From: an uncultured Carboxylicivirga sp.
Lineage (GTDB): Bacteria; Bacteroidota; Bacteroidia; Bacteroidales; Marinilabiliaceae
Assembly (NCBI RefSeq): GCF_963668385.1
Contig: NZ_OY764327.1
Location: 744,001 to 808,000 of the forward strand
DNA: 64,000 nt
Direction of reading: 5' to 3'
Shown here: positions 8,345-16,094 of the stretch, piece after piece
Layout of the letters: the number at the start of each line of letters is the position of its first letter
How positions within the stretch are numbered: the stretch's first letter is position 1
The notes under the pieces: generated by a model
Database searches by the model: none
Seen by the model: only the letters and a program-made list of their open reading frames with translations
What the model was told of the DNA's origin: nothing
Translations under genes and position numbers: made by a program

Positions 8345-9577
8345 ATGAATGATAAAGAAGCAATTCGAAGAAAAGTTATTGGATTAGGAGACGAATCTGT
8401 CAATAAAAGCTATTACCCACAACTTCAACAATATATTCATGAATTAGAACATCAAAAAGAAGCTCTTGAGCTCAAAACAATAGAATTAAACAAATCCATT
8501 AAAGATTTACAAGAAACCAAGAATTTATTAGAAGCCAGTGAAAATAAATTCCGCGAACTGTTCGAAAATGCAAACGATGCAATCTTTATTTATACAATCG
8601 ATAATGTATGTATAGATTGTAATACAAAAGCTATTAAACTTACTCATTTTGAATCAAAACAAGAGCTACTAGGATTAACTCCAATTGATATTTCTCCAAA
8701 ATATCAAGCAAATGGCAGACTATCTATTAAAGAGTTAGAAAAGCTTCGGAATAGAGTGATAAATGGTAAACCGCAACTAGTTGAATGGATAATTAGAAAA
8801 AAGAATAATGATATAGTATACTGCGAAGTTTCTTTAAGCGAGATTACTATTGGTAGCGAACAGTTTGTTCAAGCAATTGTACGCGATATTACTGAGTTCA
8901 AAAAATTAGAACGCAACTTTAGTATGGCCACTATTCGAACAGAAGAAAAAGAAAGATTGCGCTTTGCAAAAGAACTTCATGATGGAATTGGTCCAATATT
9001 ATCAACTATCAAACTATATCTTCAATGGTTAAACGACACAGATAATGAAGAACACATACAAATAATTAAACAAAAAATAGGCGAGAGCATAACAGAAGCT
9101 ACTAAGGCTATAAAAGAGGTATCACATAATCTTAGTCCTCATGTACTAACAAACTACGGTTTGATTGAGGCTCTCGACATTTTTATCAAACGAATTAAAG
9201 ATACTGGTAAATTAAAAGTTGAACTCAAAAACAACTTATCAGAACGCTTGAATAAAGATTTAGAGATAATGTTTTATCGTGTATGTACAGAACTAATTAA
9301 CAACACCTTAAAACATGCGAATGCAACAAAAGCAATAATTAAAATCAAAATTGAAGATGATATAATTAATTTTACCTATTCTGATAATGGCATTGGCTTA
9401 CCTTCAGATTTCAACAAATTACACAATCCGGGTATGGGATTCAACAACATAATCAACCGAATAAAAAGTGTTGGTGGTGTTAGCAATTACAATCATCCTA
9501 ATCACAAAGGTTTTAAAATCAAAATTACTGTAGCCAATATCCCAAACCACTCTATTAATAACAACAGCAATGAATAA
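8345..9577 (+). CDS. PAS-domain sensor histidine kinase, NarL/DegS type (HisKA_3)
   Basis: The 410-residue cytoplasmic kinase has no membrane segment. It begins with a coiled coil (about 20-65, ELEHQKEALELKTIELNKS), followed by a PAS domain (about 66-185), a HisKA_3 phospho-acceptor with His212 in FAKELHDGIGP, and a HATPase domain (about 290-400) with the N-box TELINNTLKHA and the G-box SDNGIGLPSDF. Its last 8 nt overlap the next gene, a LuxR-type regulator, which is its expected partner. With no sensor helix, it probably senses a cytoplasmic cue through PAS. Confidence 0.9.
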   Translation: MNDKEAIRRKVIGLGDESVNKSYYPQLQQYIHELEHQKEALELKTIELNKSIKDLQETKNLLEASENKFRELFENANDAIFIYTIDNVCIDCNTKAIKLTHFESKQELLGLTPIDISPKYQANGRLSIKELEKLRNRVINGKPQLVEWIIRKKNNDIVYCEVSLSEITIGSEQFVQAIVRDITEFKKLERNFSMATIRTEEKERLRFAKELHDGIGPILSTIKLYLQWLNDTDNEEHIQIIKQKIGESITEATKAIKEVSHNLSPHVLTNYGLIEALDIFIKRIKDTGKLKVELKNNLSERLNKDLEIMFYRVCTELINNTLKHANATKAIIKIKIEDDIINFTYSDNGIGLPSDFNKLHNPGMGFNNIINRIKSVGGVSNYNHPNHKGFKIKITVANIPNHSINNNSNE

Positions 9578-10223
9578 ACTACCTAAGTTAATATTAGTCG
9601 ATGATCACGACTTATTTAGAGATGGCCTAAAAACCTTACTTGAACTTAATAATATAGGGCAAATAATTGCTGAAGCTTCTAATGGATTAGAATTTTTAGA
9701 TTTACTCAAAAGCCACTCTCCCGATCTGGTATTAATGGACATTGAAATGCCAAAGATGAATGGAATAGATGCTTTAAAACAAGCTCTAATCATAGATCCC
9801 GAAATTAAGATAGTAGCTATATCAATGTTTACAGATCATCAGTACTATTACGATATAATGACTTCTGGTGCAAAAGGTTTTGTATTTAAAACAGCAAATA
9901 AAGATGAACTTACCAATGCCATAAAGTCAGTTTTGAAAGGAGGCACTTATTTTTCATCTTCTTTATTACAGGAAATTATCATCAAATACCGTGCAGACCA
10001 AAAAGATGAGAATGGAATAGATAATATACAGCTTAACGAAAAAGAAATTGAAATCATAACCTATATGGCCGAAGGCTTATCGGCCAAAGAGATTGCTGAA
10101 AAAACCTACCTCTCTCCTAAAACAGTATCGAACTATAAAACATTAATGTTAGAAAAAACCCAAAGTAAAAATGCAGTCAACCTAGTTGTCTACGCAATAA
10201 AACACCATCTAATTGATGTTTAG
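9570..10223 (+). CDS. LuxR/NarL-family response regulator
   Basis: The 217-residue transcription factor has a receiver domain (1-125; acidic pair DD at 11-12, phospho-acceptor Asp57 in LVLMDIEMP) and a C-terminal LuxR helix-turn-helix (about 150-215; LNEKEIEIITYMAEGLSAKEIA, then LSPKTVSNYKTLM). It overlaps the preceding kinase by 8 nt, the normal sign of a cognate pair. Its targets may include the receiver and chemoreceptor genes just downstream. Confidence 0.92.
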   Translation: MNKLPKLILVDDHDLFRDGLKTLLELNNIGQIIAEASNGLEFLDLLKSHSPDLVLMDIEMPKMNGIDALKQALIIDPEIKIVAISMFTDHQYYYDIMTSGAKGFVFKTANKDELTNAIKSVLKGGTYFSSSLLQEIIIKYRADQKDENGIDNIQLNEKEIEIITYMAEGLSAKEIAEKTYLSPKTVSNYKTLMLEKTQSKNAVNLVVYAIKHHLIDV

Positions 10224-10399
10224 CTTTTTACACACTTTTCCAATTCATACTAAGGGAAAACCCTGAATGCTTTAGAGTAAAAACCCTTTCTCAATTCCTA
10301 CAAAACACCTCTTACAACAATTTCCCAATACCCCTACTTTTACAACCATAAAAAGGGAAACATGATAAGTGTATATTTATTTCTACAGATACTTATAAC

Positions 10400-10407
10400 A
10401 GGAGGGG
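10400..10407 (+). promoter_or_regulatory. Strong Shine-Dalgarno sequence (AGGAGGGG)
   Basis: A full AGGAGG core lies 5 nt before the ATG at 10411. Bacteroidota genes usually lack such sites because their ribosomes hide the anti-Shine-Dalgarno end. The next gene at 10842 has GAGGGGG at 10828-10834, 7 nt before its ATG. No other gene in this window that I examined has a comparable site. Confidence 0.7.
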
Positions 10408-10410
10408 AAG

Positions 10411-10815
10411 ATGAAATTAATAGTTGTTGACGATAATAAAAGTTTTCTGGAGGCGGTAACTTTCTTTCTTGAAGAGAAATTAAACTATATTGTTATTGAT
10501 AAGTTTAATACTGGAAAAGATCTCTTAGAAAGCTACAAGATAAACCAAGCTGACATCATTTTACTGGACATTGAAATGCCAGAAATGAATGGTTTTGAAG
10601 TAGCTAAAAGGTTACTATACAAATTTCATCATCTCAAACTGGTTGCAGTTACAAATCACTCCGACAAAGTTTTTTTAAATGATTTGATTGGATCTGGTTT
10701 TAAAGGTTTTGTCCCTAAAAACACAGTATTTGATCATATGTCGAGAGTATTAAACGAAGTTCTAAACAACGGATATTCATTTCCAAATTACCTAAAACTT
10801 AATAATTCACACTAA
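10411..10815 (+). CDS. Single-domain response regulator (receiver only)
   Basis: The 134 residues form one CheY-like receiver: DD at 7-8, phospho-acceptor Asp53 in ILLDIEMPEMNG, Thr in VAVTNHSD and the conserved Lys in GFVPKN. There is no output domain. It lies between a LuxR-type regulator and a methyl-accepting protein, and the methyl-accepting gene follows 26 nt downstream, so it probably relays signals for that receptor. A 187-nt gap separates it from the upstream regulator. Confidence 0.9.
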   Translation: MKLIVVDDNKSFLEAVTFFLEEKLNYIVIDKFNTGKDLLESYKINQADIILLDIEMPEMNGFEVAKRLLYKFHHLKLVAVTNHSDKVFLNDLIGSGFKGFVPKNTVFDHMSRVLNEVLNNGYSFPNYLKLNNSH

Positions 10816-10841
10816 CAACATCATAACGAGGGGGAAACATT

Positions 10842-12734
10842 ATGAAGTTTTTAAATAATATTAAAATCGGGACGAGACTCAATATAGTATTAGGTGCTGC
10901 TATGGTAACTATATTCATTGCACTTACTATATTCAACGTTACAAAAGAAAAAGAAGCAATACTTACGGATGCACACAGTAGGTTATCTGAACAAGTAGAC
11001 GATATCTCAGGTTTTTTAAAGAATGAAATCGAGCTAAATCAAGGACAGGTAGATATTGGTCTTCACTATATGGAGTGTTACTTCAGTAACTTGGGAGAAT
11101 TAAAAATCGATCCTTCAAAAAAAATTGATTTTCAAGCTACCAATCAAATTACGAAAGCTCAAAAAGAGATACAATTGTCAAACTGGACTTTGAATGGAGA
11201 AACCATGCAAGGATCAAAAACAATTGTTGATGCAATTAAAGATAAAATAGGTGGTACTGCTACCATTTTTCAACGCATCGACGACGGATACCTAAGAATC
11301 TCTACAAATGTAATTGATAATAATGGAAATAGAGCAGTAGGTACATACATTCCAAACGCTTCACCTGTGGCACAAGCCATTAACAAAGGTGAAACATTTT
11401 TTGGTCGCGCCTTTGTTGTTAACGCATGGTATCTAACCGGTTACAGTCCTATTATAGTAGACAATAAAATTGAAGGAATCTTATATTTTGGGGTTGATGA
11501 AAAAGATTTAGACGGCCTAAAGAATATTTTCTATTCGAAGACATACTACGATAACGGTTATCCTTTTCTTTTAGAAGCTGATGGGGAAATTCTAATCCAT
11601 AAAACAGACGAAGGAAAAAACATTGCCGATTATCCAGCCTTTAAACAAATTAAAGAAATGGGTAATAAGGTTGGTAAGGTAATAACAACCTGGGAAGATA
11701 AAGATGTGGAAATGTATTACGAATATGTCGAAATCGTTGATTCATATATTGTAGCACTAGTGTACCATGATGATTTAATGAAGCCAGTTAGAGAAGCACG
11801 ACGAGCCATTTTAACAGCAATGTTTGTGGCCATTATTATTTTCTTCTTAATTAACACATACTTAAGCCGAAATATTAGTTCAGCATTAAATAAGGGTGTA
11901 CAATTTGCACAGGCACTATCTGCAGGAGATTTAACTTATCAGATAGAAATCGACCAAAAAGATGAAATTGGGGTATTAGCCAGTGCTTTAAGTACAATGT
12001 CATACAAACTCAAAGAAATTATTACCAGCGTACAGCAAGGTGCGAATAACGTCTCCGAAGCAAGTCAGCAGTTAAGTACAGCCTCGGAACAAATTTCACA
12101 GGGAGCATCAGAACAAGCTTCATCTTCCGAGGAAGTATCTTCATCAATGGAAGAAATGACATCAAACATTGAGCAAAATAATTTTAATTCGAAACAAGCC
12201 GAACAAATTGTGCAACAAACGGCTACAAGCATTCAAACTGGCTATGAAACTGCCACGGATGCTACCATATCTATGAATGATATTGCTGAAAAAATTCAAA
12301 TAATCAATGATATAGCAATGCAAACAAACATTCTCGCCCTTAATGCAGCTGTTGAATCTGCAAGAGCAGGCGAACATGGACGAGGATTTGCAGTAGTTGC
12401 TGCAGAAGTTCGCAAACTAGCCGAACGAAGTAAAGTTGCTGCTGAAGAAATATTAACCGTTTCTAGTAACGGAGTAACCAAAGCTAAGATTGCAGGCGAA
12501 CAACTTAGTATGGTTATACCAGAAATGGAAAAGACTGTTAATCTGGTAAAAGAAATAGCTGCTTCTTCACTTGAACAAAATCAAGGAGCAGAGCAAATTA
12601 ATACCGCCATACAAGAGCTAAGTAATGTAACACAACAAAATGCAGCTGCCAGTGAGGAGATGGCTACTAGTTCGGAAGAATTAGCCAGTCAGGCTGAACA
12701 GTTAAGCGAAATTATATCATTCTTTAAAATTTAA
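10842..12734 (+). CDS. Methyl-accepting chemotaxis protein with periplasmic Cache domain
   Basis: The 630-residue transmembrane receptor has TM1 at about 11-30, a long periplasmic Cache-type sensor (Cache_3/Cache_2-like, about 35-320, including [20 protein letters not shown]), TM2 at about 327-348 and a HAMP domain. A coiled-coil signalling domain follows, whose hairpin tip, starting near residue 494, carries [18 protein letters not shown]. It lacks a C-terminal CheR-binding pentapeptide and ends IISFFKI. No cheA, cheW, cheR or cheB is in the window, and Bacteroidota of this kind have no flagella, so the output pathway is unclear. It has a Shine-Dalgarno-like site. Confidence 0.93.
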   Translation: MKFLNNIKIGTRLNIVLGAAMVTIFIALTIFNVTKEKEAILTDAHSRLSEQVDDISGFLKNEIELNQGQVDIGLHYMECYFSNLGELKIDPSKKIDFQATNQITKAQKEIQLSNWTLNGETMQGSKTIVDAIKDKIGGTATIFQRIDDGYLRISTNVIDNNGNRAVGTYIPNASPVAQAINKGETFFGRAFVVNAWYLTGYSPIIVDNKIEGILYFGVDEKDLDGLKNIFYSKTYYDNGYPFLLEADGEILIHKTDEGKNIADYPAFKQIKEMGNKVGKVITTWEDKDVEMYYEYVEIVDSYIVALVYHDDLMKPVREARRAILTAMFVAIIIFFLINTYLSRNISSALNKGVQFAQALSAGDLTYQIEIDQKDEIGVLASALSTMSYKLKEIITSVQQGANNVSEASQQLSTASEQISQGASEQASSSEEVSSSMEEMTSNIEQNNFNSKQAEQIVQQTATSIQTGYETATDATISMNDIAEKIQIINDIAMQTNILALNAAVESARAGEHGRGFAVVAAEVRKLAERSKVAAEEILTVSSNGVTKAKIAGEQLSMVIPEMEKTVNLVKEIAASSLEQNQGAEQINTAIQELSNVTQQNAAASEEMATSSEELASQAEQLSEIISFFKI

Positions 12735-12817
12735 TATATCTGAATCTATAAATTTCTACAGTTAGGCACTTTGAGACTCGCCTATTACTGGGCAAGGGGA
12801 GAATGAGGGGGAAGAGG

Positions 12818-12855
12818 AAATGGCCGTTGCAGCTTTGCAATGGCCATTTTATTCA
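12818..12855 (+). terminator. Terminator after the chemoreceptor gene
   Basis: Arms 12818-12831 and 12836-12849 pair over 14 positions with one G-T wobble and a GCTT loop, followed by TATT. It lies 84 nt after the methyl-accepting gene and closes the signalling operon. Confidence 0.75.
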
Positions 12856-12926
12856 TCGTAATAATAGTATGATTCTAAAACGAATGTTTATTTTTATACA
12901 ATCAGTAGCCCTTAAATCCACTTATA

Positions 12927-13808
12927 ATGTCAATTAAAAAACTATTTTATCTTCTAATTATCTCCCTAGTATGCAACCACATATCGGCTAAAGTAACCGA
13001 AATACCCTATACACAATTACCTACCGGTCAATTAGTAATTGAGCTTTATTTGGATAATATTGAATCACCTCAACTGTTTATTGTCGAAACATCTGGTGGT
13101 AACTTCATACGAAACGACATTAATTTTCGTCTTAATACTTTAGGTATAGATACCTTAAAGTCAAATTACACCTTCAATAAGGTAAATATTGGAGGCAGAG
13201 AATTCAAAAAAATCAACTTCAAGTCAAAATTAACACTTGGCAAAAGAAGTAAATTTGCATTTCCAGATGCTATTATAGGAACAGTTGGTCCAGAACTGTT
13301 TAAAGATAGAATTGTTCAATTTGATTTTAATAAACAAATAATCAAAATTGCTGATTCAAAAACAGACCTAAATTTATCTGAAACAACTCCAATAGTACAT
13401 TTTAGTAATAGCTTTATTAATAAAATGCCCGTTTTTGATATAAAACCAATTAATCACGAACGACAGTTAGTCGATATTGAAGTTTCGATACCTTTAGGTA
13501 TTAACCTGGCATGGATTGGAGAGGCGCAAAGGCTTAAATATACCAACTTAACGGACATGACTCCTTATCGGATAAAGCTTGATGATATTCAAACCATTGA
13601 TGTATTTGAGATGACAATAAAGGAGCTATACTTCGAAAACAGCATAGTTTTTTATAATGTACCTATTTCTTATTGCAATGAAATACGCCCTATAATTGGC
13701 TATCAATTTTTACGCAATTATATAACTACTTTTGACTTTAAAAACAACTTACTTTATCTTCAACCCAACACTCTTATAGGAACAAATTGGCTTTCTGAAA
13801 ATCAATAA
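12927..13808 (+). CDS. Secreted retropepsin-like (aspartyl protease fold) protein with degenerate active sites
   Basis: The 293-residue protein has a signal peptide (about 1-21) and two repeats resembling retropepsin-like lobes. Each lobe ends in the fold's closing strand pattern: IIGTVGPELFKDRIVQFDF in the first and IIGYQFLRNYITTFDF in the second. The expected catalytic triads are not conserved: the first site reads FIVETSGGNF (51-60) where the family has DTGA/S, and the second reads VDIEVSIPLG. It may therefore be a non-catalytic binding protein. Function is unknown. It stands alone, convergent with the next gene. Assignment to this fold rests on pattern recognition. Confidence 0.55.
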   Translation: MSIKKLFYLLIISLVCNHISAKVTEIPYTQLPTGQLVIELYLDNIESPQLFIVETSGGNFIRNDINFRLNTLGIDTLKSNYTFNKVNIGGREFKKINFKSKLTLGKRSKFAFPDAIIGTVGPELFKDRIVQFDFNKQIIKIADSKTDLNLSETTPIVHFSNSFINKMPVFDIKPINHERQLVDIEVSIPLGINLAWIGEAQRLKYTNLTDMTPYRIKLDDIQTIDVFEMTIKELYFENSIVFYNVPISYCNEIRPIIGYQFLRNYITTFDFKNNLLYLQPNTLIGTNWLSENQ

Positions 13809-13813
13809 CAAAA

Positions 13814-15409
13814 TTAAGGTAATACCTCTTTTAAAGGTTTACCTTCACAACCATTGGGAAATGGTATTTCAAGAAAAGAAGAAATAGTTGGTGCTACATC
13901 AGCCATTGATATCTTTTCGTATATATTACGACGCCCTATCTTCCATCCATAAAAAACCAGCGGCACTGAAGATGATGTCCAATGGCGATGAACCGGATCA
14001 CTCCCTAGAATATCCTCATTCCATCCTGGCTGTAGACGAATTAAAATATCACCAGATCGTTTGGGATGATAATTCAATTTCAAACTTTCAAGAGCAGATA
14101 AATCAGAAGTTGAAGCCATCAACTCATCAGCAGGAAGAGCATAAGCAACACCTTCAACCTGCATTAAAAACTTAGCTGATTGAGCCAAAATTTCTTTCTT
14201 CGATATTTTGGATTGTTCCAATAACTCGTGATTTAGGTACACCTGACCATCATGATATGCTTTTACCCAATTTCCTTGTCCATGCAAAGCCATTAAATAC
14301 AAATTGAGCAATGAAGCTGCTTTTTTACCACTAAACAAACCAGTTGGTATATGAGCTCGCCCATTATCTTCAACCGAACGTACAGGAGCTGCAATTGCTG
14401 TTGTAATAATCAACGTATTTTCTAAGCCAACCTCCTTGTCAAGTATTTTAAGCATATCCGCAATTTCGGTATCCAAACGCAAAAGCATATCTTCTGTCTC
14501 TGCCTCAAAAGCTGATGCTCCAGAGCGATGAATAGATTGCGATGTAAACTGAACTGTTAAAATATCTGTGACATCATCTTTTCCGTAATTACCATTAAGA
14601 ATTTGACTTACAGTAAAGTCTCTTATCAATTTATTTCCATACGGAGATTCCAATACTCCTGCATAAGCATTGGCTCCTTTACCTTTTTTCATCGAATACA
14701 AAAAGGTATGATTTTGGGGCAATTCATTTTTAAAATATTGTAATTGGTGATAGGTGTTAAGATCTGCCAATGGTCCCCATTGACGTTCTGCATAAACATC
14801 TAAGAGTTTCTTACTATTAAAATCTTTAACCCATACTGGCATAGGTTGCAATACAGTATCGGCATTCAAAACCATCTCACCCGTAGCTTCACTCGGATAA
14901 TAAACATGATCGGGTGAATGTCCTCCTGTCCAGACTAAAAAATCGGGATTAAAACCGATGGAAGTCACCTTCGAATAGCCGTTATACATCCACTTAAGTT
15001 CATCTACAAAAGTGCTGGCCAACATGTTTTTAGCAGAAGGAAGAACACCGTTTTCCTTATCTGCCGCATCAGCCCTTACTTCATCACTTTTTAGTTGACT
15101 ATACCATTTATCAGAAATAATACCATGTGTTGACGGATAAGCCCCACTATAAAGCGTAGCCAAATTACATCCGGCATAAACAGATCCGGCAGGAAAAGAG
15201 GCATTCCTATAAAATGCGCCTCCATCAATTAATCGATTAAATCCATCGTTAGAAAACTTATCTCTAAAAGCAACCAATTGATCGGTACTTAATTCATCCA
15301 CCAAAAAGAAAACAACCAATTTGGGTTTGGGCGAAGCTATCCGATGTTGTGCTTTAGCAGATATCTGGAAACTGATTAATAAGAATAAAATAAGGCGTAT
15401 TTTTGACAT
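13814..15409 (-). CDS. Alkaline phosphatase family (PafA-like) protein, probably catalytically inactive
   Basis: The 531-residue secreted protein (signal peptide about 1-20, ending near SAKAQ) has the alkaline-phosphatase fold of PafA-like monoesterases: LVVFFLVDEL at 31-40, YPSTHGIISDKWY at 91-103, then LRLDTEIADMLKILDKEVG and VPLVFYGWKIG near the C-terminus. The catalytic residues are replaced: the nucleophile loop is GSVYAGCN instead of a Thr-bearing loop, the metal motif TADHG is TAIAAP, and STDxxGH is TSQSIHR. Start chosen at ATG 15409 because it begins a signal peptide; longer in-frame starts overlap the DUF190 gene. Role unknown, possibly substrate binding. Confidence 0.75.
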   Translation of the reverse strand: MSKIRLILFLLISFQISAKAQHRIASPKPKLVVFFLVDELSTDQLVAFRDKFSNDGFNRLIDGGAFYRNASFPAGSVYAGCNLATLYSGAYPSTHGIISDKWYSQLKSDEVRADAADKENGVLPSAKNMLASTFVDELKWMYNGYSKVTSIGFNPDFLVWTGGHSPDHVYYPSEATGEMVLNADTVLQPMPVWVKDFNSKKLLDVYAERQWGPLADLNTYHQLQYFKNELPQNHTFLYSMKKGKGANAYAGVLESPYGNKLIRDFTVSQILNGNYGKDDVTDILTVQFTSQSIHRSGASAFEAETEDMLLRLDTEIADMLKILDKEVGLENTLIITTAIAAPVRSVEDNGRAHIPTGLFSGKKAASLLNLYLMALHGQGNWVKAYHDGQVYLNHELLEQSKISKKEILAQSAKFLMQVEGVAYALPADELMASTSDLSALESLKLNYHPKRSGDILIRLQPGWNEDILGSDPVHRHWTSSSVPLVFYGWKIGRRNIYEKISMADVAPTISSFLEIPFPNGCEGKPLKEVLP

Positions 15410-15470
15410 TATGATTTTATTTGGAGCCCAAATATAACCATACCAAAAACATAATAAAAAGGAATAATCC

Positions 15471-15821
15471 CTAGCTAACGCTTTTTTTATAGGATACAAC
15501 GTCCACGCTTTCGACATAGATAATACCAGCACAACCCGCTTTATCGATAAGCTTTGAAATAATCTCTGCAAAATCGTAAATACGAGCCTCCCGATCAACC
15601 ATCTCTATAATAATAGGTGACCTATCGGAAAAACTAAATACCTTTGAATTATTTACTATATCATCGGCCCCATACGACATAATACCTTTATACATCGTAG
15701 CACCTGCAATTTTATATTTTTTTGCTGCAAATATAATCGCTTCGTGTAGTGAACGTTGGTACACCATCCCTTCTTCACTAACAATAATCTTGAGCTTTCT
15801 GGCTTCTCCATCTAGTACCAT
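15471..15821 (-). CDS. DUF190 family PII-like protein
   Basis: The 116-residue protein starts MVLDGEARKLKIIVSEEG and contains LHEAIIFAAKKYKIAGATMYKG and a PIIIEMVD strand, the pattern of DUF190, a PII-like trimeric fold of unknown ligand. It lies 61 nt upstream of the degenerate phosphatase gene on the same strand. The 273 nt between it and the divergent EF-G2 gene contain AT-rich sequence and a small 6-bp hairpin at 16017-16037; I see no other feature there. Confidence 0.8.
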   Translation of the reverse strand: MVLDGEARKLKIIVSEEGMVYQRSLHEAIIFAAKKYKIAGATMYKGIMSYGADDIVNNSKVFSFSDRSPIIIEMVDREARIYDFAEIISKLIDKAGCAGIIYVESVDVVSYKKSVS

Positions 15822-16094
15822 AAGTGTGCTTGGTTTGTTTTATGAATAAAGTCAAATTACAATATTATCATTACAAATTCAATATAAATTACAAGATGTA
15901 ATTTAATGAACAGATAAATCAAAAGCGAATCTCGATTACTTAATCAACAAATCTTCTTTTTTAAAAGAAAATAAATAAGATATACGACTTTCAGATTATT
16001 ACCTATTCTCTTGCCTAATTAGTAAATATTGCTAATTTTACAATCACCCTTTTAAGTTACCTCAAAAATTAGTTAAACTTTTAAATCAAGTTTT

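Noticed and set aside
12804-12938. A 44-codon frame starting after GGGGAGA near 12803, downstream of the chemoreceptor
   Set aside because: It runs straight through the strong terminator hairpin and into the next gene start; composition is not protein-like.
13888-14175. Open frame of 95 codons on the plus strand opposite the phosphatase-like gene
   Set aside because: It is antisense to a well-supported conserved gene, has no family features and no promoter.
15410-15598. N-terminal extension of the phosphatase-like gene up to 15598
   Set aside because: It would overlap the DUF190 gene by over 100 nt and would bury the signal peptide that starts at 15409.
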